DNA from: Marinicrinis sediminis
Lineage (GTDB): Bacteria; Bacillota; Bacilli; Paenibacillales; KCTC-33676
Direction: 5' to 3'
Length of the DNA stretch: 64,000 nt
Assembly: GCF_042685085.1 (NCBI RefSeq)
Contig: NZ_JBHUMM010000002.1
Span: 225,842-289,841, forward strand
Positions 54,565 to 63,945 of this stretch are shown in pieces (positions within the stretch are counted from its first letter, which is position 1; each line of letters starts with the position of its first letter). The notes under the pieces are model-generated. The model was not told the DNA's origin. It was given only the letters and a program-made list of their open reading frames with translations, and ran no database searches. The translations under genes and the position numbers were made by a program.

Positions 54565-56504
54565 GTTTTATCTGAACGTAATGGGATATAAAGTCATCAT
54601 GGAATGGATCATTCCCTAGTGTTCTTGTCCGTTTTATCTGAACGTAATGGGATATAAAGCCAGCATGCTCATGATCTGCTGGAATGCGACCGTGTGTTTT
54701 ATCTGAACGTAATGGGATATAAAGAGCTTCATGATTTATCAGCTAATGCGCTTTATGGTGGTTTTATCTGAACGTAATGGGATATAAAGGCTAAATCCGG
54801 TTCAATATTTGCTTTCCATGTCAAAGTTTTATCTGAACGTAATGGGATATAAAGGTGTTATCTTTGATTCGCTATATCAGGAGTGTTAGAGTTTTATCTG
54901 AACGTAGTGGGATATAAAGCTGTTAAAGTGTCCACTGTTACAGTCTCCACTGTTAGTTTTATCTGAACGTAGTGGGATATAAAGTTGATATAGAGTCTAT
55001 ACCTTTGGGAGATGGTGGAGTTAGTTTTATCTGAACGTAGTGGGATATAAAGCATATTTGTTCTTGTACCACTCGAAAGGATCGGGGCCAGTTTTATCTG
55101 AACGTAGTGGGATATAAAGATATATTGAAGGATAGCTCCCGTCTGACTTGAAATTGGGTTTTATCTGAACGTAGTGGGATATAAAGCAATCTCAACCATT
55201 TTGATCACGCTTTTTTGACATAGTTTTATCTGAACGTAGTGGGATATAAAGATACACAGACGTACATTGCGTCTGTCCGTCCAATTGGTTTTATCTGAAC
55301 GTAGTGGGATATAAAGAGAGGCAGGGTGAATATTTTTGTATAAGAGGCGGATGAGTTTTATCTGAACGTAGTGGGATATAAAGCTCGAAACCAAGGTTCG
55401 GGACAGATCGAGCGTCTGTCCGTTTTATCTGAACGTAGTGGGATATAAAGTCGGGTTGCGGAGTCGGCTTTTCAAGGATCTGGCTGGTTTTATCTGAACG
55501 TAGTGGGATATAAAGCAAATTCAGCACGAGTCAATGAGTCATTCGGACGTGTGCGTTTTATCTGAACGTAGTGCGATATAAAGATAGAATCAAAGAAGCT
55601 AAGTGCCAGGTAGATAATAACGTTTTATCTGAACGTAGTGGGATATAAAGGCGCAACTTGAAGCGCTCAAAAAAGGGAGAGAAAAAGTTTTATCTGAACG
55701 TAGTGGGATATAAAGTAGGCATGATCATATCTGGTACGTTTGGCTTTGTTGGCGTTTTATCTGAACGTAGTGGGATATAAAGTCATTTGAGCGACAAATT
55801 GGTTGGCCTATTCAGTCTTCGTTTTATCTGAACGTAGTGGGATATAAAGGGCTCCATTTCGGATGATTCTACCGTTTCAACGGTTCCGTTTTATCTGAAC
55901 GTAGTGGGATATAAAGCAGTCAAAAACAGCTATGCAACGTGCAGAAGAGTCTGTTTTATCTGAACGTAGTGGGATATAAAGACCTAGCGGAGGGGTTGTC
56001 TAGTTACACAGTATTTAAAGGTTTTATCTGAACGTAGTGGGATATAAAGTAACATGTACGACCTTGCTATTGATTGTGGTTCGCGTTTTATCTAAACGTA
56101 GTGGGATATAAAGGACATTCTGGGAAAAGATTGATAGCCCAATTACACGTTTTATCTGAACGTAGTGGGATATAAAGTAGCATGTCACGATCACCAGTCG
56201 TCTATCTCGCACCTCGTTTTATCTGAACGTAGTGGGATATAAAGACCATTTGGGTAATCTCATTCCTACAAACTCTCTTTGTATTATCTGAACGTAGTGT
56301 GTATAAAGGACAGAAAATATTCGAAGTTTGCACCGTGTTCAACATGTTTTATCTGAACGTAGTGAGATATAAAGAAGTCGTTTTCCCTCAAAAATGGCTT
56401 TGCGTAATAGAGTTTTATCTGAACGTAGTGGGATATAAATGTAATATAAAAGCTCGTTTCATCGAGTGTGTCGGCGTTTTATCTGAACGTAGTGGGATAG
56501 TTGT
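54565..56504 (+). CRISPR. CRISPR array 2, type I-B, 30 repeats
   Basis: 29-bp repeats starting GTTTTATCTGAACGTA and ending TATAAAG, at 54565, 54631, 54696, 54761, 54826, 54891, 54956, 55024, 55091, 55158, 55223, 55288, 55355, 55422, 55487, 55555, 55622, 55687, 55754, 55821, 55888, 55953, 56021, 56085, 56149, 56216, 56281, 56346, 56412 and 56476; 29 spacers of about 35-39 bp. The first five repeats carry GTAATGGG, all later ones GTAGTGGG or variants. The last four (56281 on) are increasingly degenerate; 56281 has lost a base and 56476 has lost its 3' end. No spacer duplicated by eye. Confidence 0.99.
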
Positions 56505-56621
56505 CTTTTCATCTTTGTGTAGGAACTGCTTAATTTAGTTTTAGCGCAAGATATAAACTCAAGGCCACGCCCCTTGAATGCATGATAAAACTTCTCTGGA
56601 TCATACATACATCAGCCACCA

Positions 56622-56648
56622 AAAATGCCATAATTATTATGGCATTTT
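56622..56648. terminator. Bidirectional hairpin between array 2 and brnQ
   Basis: A perfect 12-bp stem aaaatgccataa / ttatggcatttt with a 3-nt loop; A and T runs at the ends make it a terminator in both directions. Confidence 0.75.
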
Positions 56649-56768
56649 CTTATTCAATGTTGTAATGTATGTAACGTGCTCTATTCCTTACATATCGGGG
56701 CATGCATGCTAGCTCAGCCATTCAGCTCTTAATAACTATTACAAATCCTCATTTTGGAGAGACTTCTT

Positions 56769-58076
56769 ATGGAACGCACTGTTTTTAGTCACACTTTGAC
56801 CATTGGATTGATGTTATTCGCTTTATTCTTCGGTGCGGGAAATCTGATCTTTCCTGCGATGATGGGTCAGATGGCCGGAAATGAGTATGGGCAAGCCAAT
56901 CTGGGATTCCTGATTACAGGCGTTGGCCTTCCGTTGATCGGGACGATGGCGATTGGGTTTTCCGGCGTGAAAAATCTCCTTGCCTTAACGCAACGTGTAC
57001 ATCCCTTGTTTGCTTATGTCTACACGACATTGCTTTACTTAACGATCGGACCGTTGTTTGCGATGCCCAGAACGGGCAGCATTTCATATGAAATCGGGAT
57101 TAAACCCTATGTGGGTTCAGCTTATGATTCAATCGCCATGGCCATCTTCACCGTTTTATTTTTTGGGGTGACCTTTCTCTTTTCTGTAAATCCGGTAAGA
57201 ATGGTTGAAATCGTAGGAAAGATTCTGACTCCGATTTTGCTCGTTTCCATCAGCATTTTAGCTATCGCATCCTTTACGGTACCGGTCGGTAAACCTCAGG
57301 AACCCGATTCCAGTTATGCCTCCGAGCCCTTCTTTAAAGGATTTCAGGATGGCTATTTGACGATGGATGCGTTAGCTGCACTGGTTTTCGGGATCATCGT
57401 CATCAACGCGATTCGAGCAAAAGGGATTCAAGATCGCAAACGCATTTTATCCGTGTGCTTGCAAGCCACGCTCATTGCAGCAACCATGCTTGCGCTCATT
57501 TATACTTCGTTAACCTATATGGGGGCCAGCAGTGTATCCACCTTTGGCATTTTGGCGAATGGCGGCGAGGTCCTCACCTCTGTCACTGGTCATTATTTTG
57601 GTACATTTGGAGGATTTGCACTCGGTGTGATTGTACTGCTTGCCTGTCTCACAACAAGCATCGGTCTGACTACGTCTTGCAGTGGCTATTTTCAACAGAT
57701 AATTCCGGGTATGTCATACAGAAGCATTTGCATGGTGTTATGTGTGATTAGCGCCATATTGGCTAATATTGGCCTGGAACAGTTAATTCAGTTTTCCGTG
57801 CCTGTTTTGTCAATCCTGTATCCGTTAGCGATCGTGTTAATCTTATTAACCTTCCTTCATCAATTATTTCAAGGAAAGCGTGCCGTCTACATGATGAGTC
57901 TGCTGTTTACGTTTCTTGTCAGTATCGTGGACGGTCTGAAGGATACTCCTCTTCATATGGAACAAGTCAACGACTGGTTTCAGCAATACTTGCCTCTCTA
58001 TCCGGTTGGTTTGGGGTGGCTGCTTCCAGCCTGCGCAGGGGCAATAATAGGGCTGTTCCAGAAAAAAGGATCATAA
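56769..58076 (+). CDS. brnQ: Branched-chain amino acid transporter BrnQ (LIVCS family)
   Basis: About 435 aa from the ATG at 56769, seven bases after ttggagag; the frame is open to 56754. Twelve hydrophobic segments. The family start (LFALFFGAGNLIFPAMMGQMAG is residues 13-34), GPLFAMPRTGSISYEIGI and LACLTTSIGLTTSCSGYFQQI are all present. It imports Leu, Ile and Val with Na+ or H+. No T-box or other leader structure seen upstream. Sits alone at the right edge of the CRISPR locus. Confidence 0.94.
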   Translation: MERTVFSHTLTIGLMLFALFFGAGNLIFPAMMGQMAGNEYGQANLGFLITGVGLPLIGTMAIGFSGVKNLLALTQRVHPLFAYVYTTLLYLTIGPLFAMPRTGSISYEIGIKPYVGSAYDSIAMAIFTVLFFGVTFLFSVNPVRMVEIVGKILTPILLVSISILAIASFTVPVGKPQEPDSSYASEPFFKGFQDGYLTMDALAALVFGIIVINAIRAKGIQDRKRILSVCLQATLIAATMLALIYTSLTYMGASSVSTFGILANGGEVLTSVTGHYFGTFGGFALGVIVLLACLTTSIGLTTSCSGYFQQIIPGMSYRSICMVLCVISAILANIGLEQLIQFSVPVLSILYPLAIVLILLTFLHQLFQGKRAVYMMSLLFTFLVSIVDGLKDTPLHMEQVNDWFQQYLPLYPVGLGWLLPACAGAIIGLFQKKGS

Positions 58077-58095
58077 ACATGTTCGTGTTACCGTA

Positions 58096-58197
58096 CTACC
58101 TGCCAGACAAGTCTTGAATAAGCAGGGATAACATTCCTTCCTGGTAGCCGATCTTGCCTTCTTTACTTATTTTCGCAGCTGCCTGTGCGAACTTGGA
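58096..58197 (-). pseudogene. Possible C-terminal gene relic
   Basis: The minus strand reads FAQAAAKISKEGKIGYQEG and then LLIQDLSGR before a TAG, a plausible C-terminal helix of a cytosolic protein, but no start or upstream coding sequence remains. Could be chance. The rest of 58077-58500 shows only the hairpin listed next. Confidence 0.2.
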
Positions 58198-58332
58198 TGG
58201 AAAGCAAGCAGAGAAAAGTAACAAGCGTGTAAGCAGGATGAAATGAACAGCAGACAGGAAACGGTATCAGAATACTGTCATCTTATGATTGGCTGATTGA
58301 AACCCTTCTGTGAGCCTCATATATGGATAAAC

Positions 58333-58373
58333 ATAGAGTCTCCCCGTACCTCTCATGGTCGGGGAGACTCTAT
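58333..58373. terminator. Strong 13-bp hairpin
   Basis: atagagtctcccc pairs perfectly with ggggagactctat over a 15-nt loop. The following bases are T-rich (tgttttg) but not a clean U run. Probably a terminator for brnQ, 250 nt away, or for something on the other strand. Confidence 0.5.
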
Positions 58374-58500
58374 TGTTTTGAAATGAGACATACAAAAGCT
58401 TCGAAGGATTGAATTAAAGAACGTCTCGGAACGAGGCTCTTTCTATCATTCAAAAGCTTGTATCAGTATGTATGACATTGGAATTTATTAATTTTTTATC

Positions 58501-58593
58501 TCATTGAGTCCCTACAAAGTGAATGATTCCAGCGATGATCAGGAATACAATACCCATGACCAATATACGAATCACCATTTTCTGCATATTCAT
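58501..58593 (-). CDS. 30-aa single-helix membrane peptide
   Basis: ATG at 58593 with aaggtgg six bases upstream. The product begins MNMQKMVIRILVMG, has a hydrophobic helix (VFLIIAGIIHFVG) and ends with TQ before TGA. Basic start and hydrophobic core suggest an inner-membrane microprotein. Coding is suggested by the ribosome site and helix; no family recognised. Confidence 0.45.
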   Translation of the reverse strand: MNMQKMVIRILVMGIVFLIIAGIIHFVGTQ

Positions 58594-58677
58594 ACGCCAC
58601 CTTAACATACATATTTGCATCTGAAACGGATTTAATCGCTCGCCGCTAGCGGAATGGACTTAAGACCTCCTATAGAT

Positions 58678-58788
58678 TCACGCAGAGGATTTCTTGGCCC
58701 ATTCTAGAGACATCCCGCAAATGATACATACAAAACCGAGCACAAATGTGCCATAAGGATAAAGGAGAACAGATTGAAAAATCAGCAT
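58678..58788 (-). CDS. 36-aa hydrophobic peptide, doubtful
   Basis: ATG at 58788 gives MLIFQSVLLYPYGTFVLGF, then CIICGMSLEWAKKSSA before TGA: one membrane helix with a short basic tail. No Shine-Dalgarno upstream. Lies just upstream of the 30-aa ORF on the same strand. Confidence 0.3.
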   Translation of the reverse strand: MLIFQSVLLYPYGTFVLGFVCIICGMSLEWAKKSSA

Positions 58789-58844
58789 TGTTGAAGTTTT
58801 TTATCTATTGATATCGTCAATATAACTAAAGGGGGAATAAAATA

Positions 58845-59369
58845 ATGAGAATGGTGACATGTTTCCTTTTGGTTCTTGCTTTAACTGCTTGCTCCAATGA
58901 CTCAAACATTGCTACTGAAGAAAAGAAAAAGGGAACTATTCAGCTGGAAACAATGAAGCCTATCACAGAAAAAGGATCGTCGGAACAGACTGTTAACTTA
59001 GATATAAGTCGGATTATATTTGATCCGGGTTTGGATCCAGGTCTTATAAATAAATTACTGATTTACTTCAAAGCTTTGAGACAAGCCGATCCAAAACAAG
59101 CAGCAGATATTTTTTATTTGGAGCCGGAAAATTCCATAGGATTGCTATGGATGTTTGATATGCAGGATATTACTTCAATTGATGCCGTAGAAATAGATAC
59201 TTCCAGAAAATTGCCTGATGATTTCCTAGGTGAACATGGAGTGGTGTCTGAATCCAGATTACCGTCAATAGTGACGAACGTTCATTATACAGAATCTAAC
59301 CATTCCAATTCAGTGAATTTCATTTTTGTTCAATCTGAAAATGGATGGAAACTTTTTCGCGTAGATTAA
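58845..59369 (+). CDS. Small lipoprotein
   Basis: 174 aa. Signal peptide MRMVTCFLLVLALTAC with lipobox LTAC (Cys16), then a Lys/Glu-rich linker. The mature domain contains YFKALRQADPKQAADIFYLEP and ends with FIFVQSENGWKLFRVD, a shape seen in small NTF2-like or DUF-type lipoproteins. aaaggggg precedes the ATG. AT-rich. No known domain can be named. Stands alone between the microprotein region and a convergent DUF1871 gene. Confidence 0.75.
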   Translation: MRMVTCFLLVLALTACSNDSNIATEEKKKGTIQLETMKPITEKGSSEQTVNLDISRIIFDPGLDPGLINKLLIYFKALRQADPKQAADIFYLEPENSIGLLWMFDMQDITSIDAVEIDTSRKLPDDFLGEHGVVSESRLPSIVTNVHYTESNHSNSVNFIFVQSENGWKLFRVD

Positions 59370-59463
59370 CCATTCGCCCGTTGATTCCAGGCAACTGGCT
59401 GTATAGACTTGAAAGGTGTTCTGTTCCTGTCTCTCAAATAGGGGCAGTCCCAAATATAACAGG

Positions 59464-59700
59464 TCATGTTTTTATTTTTCTTGCCATTCGATTGCATTCT
59501 TCGCGTGATTTCGTAAATTCTTGTCCAAAAGACTGGGTAAAGATGTGATGAATCATTTCTCCCAGTTGTTCACTGGTTTGCGAATGACCACAGGCCTCTT
59601 TGATTTGATTTACTTCATCTTCGTACTCTTCTTCCAGCAAAGGATAGATGTCGATCGGATTCCATTCGTTTATCATTTCAATGATCTTTTCGCTCATCAT
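59464..59700 (-). CDS. DUF1871 family protein (YugE-like)
   Basis: 78 aa all-helical protein: IEMINEWNPIDIYPLLEEEYEDEV, then IHHIFTQSFGQEF. The NEWNPIDIYPLL start and acidic middle match the DUF1871 family, short soluble Firmicute proteins of unknown role, with YugE of B. subtilis as the reference. Convergent with the lipoprotein gene. Confidence 0.75.
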   Translation of the reverse strand: MMSEKIIEMINEWNPIDIYPLLEEEYEDEVNQIKEACGHSQTSEQLGEMIHHIFTQSFGQEFTKSREECNRMARKIKT

Positions 59701-59818
59701 GCACCTGACCTTGTATCATTTGAAAACAGCATTTTTACGGTAAGAACTGGGATTTGACTGGTTCTATCACCCAGAAATTCAAAGGATTTTTCTGGCTTGT
59801 TATCGAATCTATTGTATC

Positions 59819-62800
59819 ATGATGAAAACTTCGACCAAACTAAAATCCAGATCTGCCTATCCCCATACATATACAGCTAAAAGCTTCATCCAGCACTTGC
59901 TGATTTTTCTTCTCTTCTTGTCCATTCTCCTGCTGATTCGATGGGCATGGAACGAGTTCAACGCCACTCCCGATCATCCGCAGGCTGTACAAGGAGTTGT
60001 GGACTTTCGGGGTTGGAACTTCGAGGATTCCAGATCGATTACACTACATGGTGAATGGGAGTTCTTCCCTCAAGCCCTGCTTACTCCGGATCATTTTGAT
60101 GCTTCCGGTTCTTCCGGACAACTCTCTGCCGACACAAAATATGTTCAAGTTCCCGGCAATTGGGGGAATCCTTCGAACAGGGTGGAACAACCTGCGTACG
60201 GTTATGGCACTTATCGACTGCGTATTCTTGTCGATCCGTCTCTAGATCAGCCTTATGCACTTTGGATACATCGGATTAACTTCGCCTCCATGGTATTCCT
60301 GAACGATCAACAAGAATTGCCATTTGGTCTCCCTGCAGAGGATAAGAATCGTTATCGCCCGAAAGCCAAATCCTACACGGCAAATTATGACGCCAATGGT
60401 GCTGAGGAGATCGTATTGCTTATTCAAGTGGCGAACTACGAAAATCCTTGGGAGGGCGGGATTGTCGGTCCTGTCCACTTTGGCTCCCAGGCAGCTGTCG
60501 ACACGGAGTATATGTATAACATCGGCATTCAGTTTGTTGTGTTTATTGTCTTAGTGCTGCATGCGCTTTACGCTGTCTTATTATTTGTATTTAGTGGCAA
60601 ACAAAAAACGATCATCCCTTTATTTTTCATGTTTCTATTTGCAGCGATTTTTGTCATTTCCGATCATGATCACTTACTCTTACTATGGCTGTCACTTGCA
60701 TATAAATGGGATCTGAAAATCAGGCTCCTTACATATATGTGGCTGTCTTTTTCCGCTATGCAACTGATAAGAACGCTGTCTGCACAATCCGGTAACAACA
60801 AAGGATTTAGCATCTTTACGGCTCTGCTTGGCTGTTACTCTGTCTTTATTGTCTGTACACCTGCCTATTTTAATTATCACACTTACAGTACGGTTCTATT
60901 TCTTTTATTCTATTTGCTGCCAGTGGCCTGGAGCTTTGTCTTGATCTTTGGCATGGTGAGAAGAAAGCAAAAGGACGCTTTTTATATCCTTTTTGCAGGC
61001 ACCGCTATTTTAAGCAGTGCACTCGGAGGGATCCTGTTTCTGGGAAATCCGTTTGACACCCGCTTTTACCCTGTTGATATCCTGGCTTCCGTTGTTGGCT
61101 TTTCGGCATATTGTTTCAAAATTTTCTTTCGAAATGCGAGAGAAAGAGATGAGCTGAATGAACGTCTAAGGGATTCCGATAAGAGAAAGGATCAGTTTCT
61201 CGCCAATACATCCCACGAGCTTCGAACACCTCTGCACGGCATTATGAACATTGCCCGTTCCCTCGCCCGCCAAGATGGGGGAAGAAGCAATGGAATCGAA
61301 GTTAGAGACCTAGAGCTTCTCATTAAATTGAGCAGCCGCATGTCGCACATGCTGGATGATTTGTTGGACGCTGCTCGACTCAAGGACGGGCATATCAAGT
61401 TGAATAGAGCCCCGCTGCTGATGCAATCTGTTGTACCGGGAGTTATCGAGATGCTCGATTTTCTGGTCAGAGGCCGTTCAGTTCGCCTAGAGATGAATAT
61501 CTCCAAGGATGCGCCTGCGGTATGGGCAGATGAAAAAAGAGTCATTCAAATCGTGTACAATTTACTGCATAATGCTATCAAGTTCACAGAGCGGGGCACA
61601 ATCCGCATAATCGCGGAGAGACGAATGAAACACCTGGCCGTCCATATCATCGACACCGGTATGGGTATGGACAAGCTGACGTTAAGCCGTATCTTTAACC
61701 CCTATGAGCAAGGAAGCGCTCAGTTTGACAGCGGCAGCGGGGTTGGACTCGGCCTTAGTATTTGCAAGCAGCTTGTTGAGCTGCACGGCGGTGAATTAAC
61801 CGCGACCTCCGTTCCAGGAAAAGGCTCTACGTTCACCCTGCAGTTACCGCTAGCTGATGCTGCTCATTCTCAGGAGACCGTCGTTCCACTGCTTACGAAC
61901 AGGATGGCCACATATCCATGGGAGAGGCCAGAGCATGCCGCATCGGTTGAATCCACGGATGATCCACCTTACGCTGAGAGCAGTGAATATGTGTCCTCGT
62001 TTCGTCCAAAACTGTCGATGAATATGAACGGTCAAACTAATATCCTGGCCGTCGATGACGATCCCGTCAACTTGAATGTCCTGACCACCATTCTTTCAGA
62101 TGATGCGTATCATCTCCGAACCGCAACCTCCGCGTCGGAAGCGCTGGCGATGTTGGATGAGGAGAGATGGGACTTGATTATTACCGATGTTATGATGCCG
62201 GGTATATCCGGCTATGAGTTGACCAAGCGAGTGAGAGAGCGGTTCTCTCTATCCGAACTGCCTATTCTGCTCTTGACAGCCCGCAGTCAGCTCACCGACA
62301 CCTTTACCGGCTTCTCCTGCGGAGCCAATGATTATGTGACAAAGCCCGTGGACGCGTTGGAGCTGCAATATCGGATTTGGTCGCTAACCATGCTGAAGCA
62401 ATCGGTAGACGAAAGCTTGCGAATAGAGGCCGCATCCTTACAAGCCCAAATCGAGCCGCACTTCTTATTCAACGCCTTGAATTCGATCTTGGCCTTAAGC
62501 ACGCTGGACATTGAACGAATGCATAAGCTCGGCGAAGCATTCACAGCTTATTTGCGTATCAGCTACCAATTCGTAAATTCAAGAAAGCTGGTACTGTTGT
62601 CCCAGGAGCTTGAACTGGTGCAAGCCTATTTGTATATCGAAAAGGAACGGTTTGAGGACAGACTGTCCATTATATGGGAGGGCGAGCGAAATCTGCATGT
62701 GACGATTCCTCCCCTGACGATTCAACCGTTAGTGGAGAATGCGGTCAAGCATGGAGTGGTCAATCGTGCAAGCGGTGGGACAGTTACCATTCGCATTGTT

Positions 62801-63016
62801 CATGAAGTGGATCATGTCCGTATTGAAATCAAGGATGATGGCTTCGGTATGGATGCAGCAATGGTAAAGGAATGTATTCAGCCCCCTACAGACAATCGAG
62901 CCGGAATTGGCTTGTACAATACGAACCGCAGGCTAAAGCAAATCTACGGGCAAGGTCTCCTTATCACGAGTCAATCAGGCGAAGGCACGACGGTATCTTT
63001 CTCTATTCCTGTATAG
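59819..63016 (+). CDS. Hybrid sensor kinase with two kinase modules and a receiver
   Basis: 1065 aa. A membrane helix (27-43), an extracellular beta-rich sensor (60-225) of the galactose-binding type, then about seven membrane helices (235-435) as in 7TMR-DISM proteins. Next a HisKA domain with His466 in SHELRTPLHG, an ATPase domain (NLLHNAIKF, GVGLGLSICKQ), a receiver with phospho-Asp790 in LIITDVMMPG, and finally a LytS-type domain with His881 in IEPHFLFNALNSI plus a second ATPase (IQPLVENAVKHG). No clear ribosome site before the ATG. No cognate regulator is adjacent. Ligand unknown, probably a carbohydrate. Confidence 0.9.
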   Translation: MMKTSTKLKSRSAYPHTYTAKSFIQHLLIFLLFLSILLLIRWAWNEFNATPDHPQAVQGVVDFRGWNFEDSRSITLHGEWEFFPQALLTPDHFDASGSSGQLSADTKYVQVPGNWGNPSNRVEQPAYGYGTYRLRILVDPSLDQPYALWIHRINFASMVFLNDQQELPFGLPAEDKNRYRPKAKSYTANYDANGAEEIVLLIQVANYENPWEGGIVGPVHFGSQAAVDTEYMYNIGIQFVVFIVLVLHALYAVLLFVFSGKQKTIIPLFFMFLFAAIFVISDHDHLLLLWLSLAYKWDLKIRLLTYMWLSFSAMQLIRTLSAQSGNNKGFSIFTALLGCYSVFIVCTPAYFNYHTYSTVLFLLFYLLPVAWSFVLIFGMVRRKQKDAFYILFAGTAILSSALGGILFLGNPFDTRFYPVDILASVVGFSAYCFKIFFRNARERDELNERLRDSDKRKDQFLANTSHELRTPLHGIMNIARSLARQDGGRSNGIEVRDLELLIKLSSRMSHMLDDLLDAARLKDGHIKLNRAPLLMQSVVPGVIEMLDFLVRGRSVRLEMNISKDAPAVWADEKRVIQIVYNLLHNAIKFTERGTIRIIAERRMKHLAVHIIDTGMGMDKLTLSRIFNPYEQGSAQFDSGSGVGLGLSICKQLVELHGGELTATSVPGKGSTFTLQLPLADAAHSQETVVPLLTNRMATYPWERPEHAASVESTDDPPYAESSEYVSSFRPKLSMNMNGQTNILAVDDDPVNLNVLTTILSDDAYHLRTATSASEALAMLDEERWDLIITDVMMPGISGYELTKRVRERFSLSELPILLLTARSQLTDTFTGFSCGANDYVTKPVDALELQYRIWSLTMLKQSVDESLRIEAASLQAQIEPHFLFNALNSILALSTLDIERMHKLGEAFTAYLRISYQFVNSRKLVLLSQELELVQAYLYIEKERFEDRLSIIWEGERNLHVTIPPLTIQPLVENAVKHGVVNRASGGTVTIRIVHEVDHVRIEIKDDGFGMDAAMVKECIQPPTDNRAGIGLYNTNRRLKQIYGQGLLITSQSGEGTTVSFSIPV

Positions 63017-63040
63017 GCAAAGATGCTTGTTACAGAAAAA

Positions 63041-63080
63041 AACACAAGCCCCGAAGGAACGCTGCTCCGGGGCTTGTGTT
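63041..63080. terminator. Bidirectional terminator
   Basis: aacacaagccccg / cggggcttgtgtt, 13 bp perfect, with A and T runs outside, between the convergent kinase and surface-protein genes. Confidence 0.9.
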
Positions 63081-63101
63081 TTCTCATTCTTACGCATTCA
63101 A

Positions 63102-63876
63102 CTATTGTGCAGATGGTTGGCTGCTTCTCATTCTCCAGATAAATATCCCTAGCGCACATAGCAACGCACCAATCCACGGCGTAACCGGTGCAGATTCTCC
63201 TGCTTCGGGCAGCTCGTCTTGTGCATCCCCACCCGCTTGAATGGCGGTATCGCCTGCTGATTGCTCACCTGTATGTCCCGCAACCACATTTTCATCCCCG
63301 CCATCAGGGTGAGGCGGTACGGTCATGTCATCCGGGTGCTCGGGCGCTGTCGGCTTCCCTGATGTCTCCGGCTCCTCAGGATTCGCTGGTGCCTCTGGCT
63401 CCTCAGGATTCGTTGGTGTATCTGGCTCAGTTGGTTCTACTGATTGGCTTACAACCATACCTGCATCAATCGTCAGATTATGCTCGCCAGTTCCCAAGAC
63501 AATGATTCCACTACAGCCTTTGCCCGCATGGCCACTCGCTAGTTCCTCTGCCATATTCGCATCGGAATCGATCGTGACATCGCCGCCCTGCCATGCAGCT
63601 GTTATTTCATAGCCTTCCGGTGCTATAAAGCAAACCTGATATTTTCCTGGCTGAAGATTATCGAACAAATAATAGCCTGCTTGACCTTCTTTTTCCCCTG
63701 TCATCGTATGCGCAATTTTCACATAGGTGCCAGAGAAATGTTCCTTGTACAATTCCACAGAGATATCGTTGACTCCCTTTTCCTCTGGCTCATTTTGGCG
63801 TCCATCCTCGTTCTCATCTTCCCACACATAGTTACCGAGACTTCCCAATAGAACAAATGGGACGGACGGTCTACTA
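63102..63876 (-). pseudogene. SdrB-like surface protein with LPEAG sorting signal, 5' end cut by an IS
   Basis: The remaining C-terminal part of about 257 residues reads LGSLGNYVWEDENEDGRQNEPEEKG near its start (an SdrB-type calcium-binding beta domain), a Pro/Glu-rich spacer with repeated PTNPEEPE units, and a sorting signal: LPEAG, a hydrophobic helix and RMRSSQ. It would be anchored to the wall by sortase. Upstream of 63876 the frame enters the insertion sequence, so the signal peptide and earlier domains are separated or lost. The open frame to 63914 starts inside the IS and is an artefact. Confidence 0.75.
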
Positions 63877-63882
63877 TGATAT

Positions 63883-63939
63883 GCTCCCCTTTGAGTAGAC
63901 ACCTGAAATAACAAAATTCAGGACTACTCAAAGGGGAGC
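63883..63939 (+). promoter_or_regulatory. Hairpin covering the transposase ribosome site
   Basis: gctccccttt gagtag (63883-63898) is perfectly complementary to 63924-63939, with an extra cctgaa/ttcagg inside. The right arm contains the ribosome site aaagggg and is followed by six T, so on transcripts entering from outside it can both hide the site and act as a terminator. Confidence 0.7.
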
Positions 63940-63945
63940 TTTTTT

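Noticed and set aside
54891..54960. Internal repeat in one spacer (two copies of tccactgtta)
   Set aside because: A single-spacer feature that probably reflects its phage or plasmid source, not locus structure.
55161..56212. ORFs of 60-80 aa inside the CRISPR arrays
   Set aside because: They translate the repeat over and over (LYPTTFR or YIPLRSDKT type) and have no start signals.
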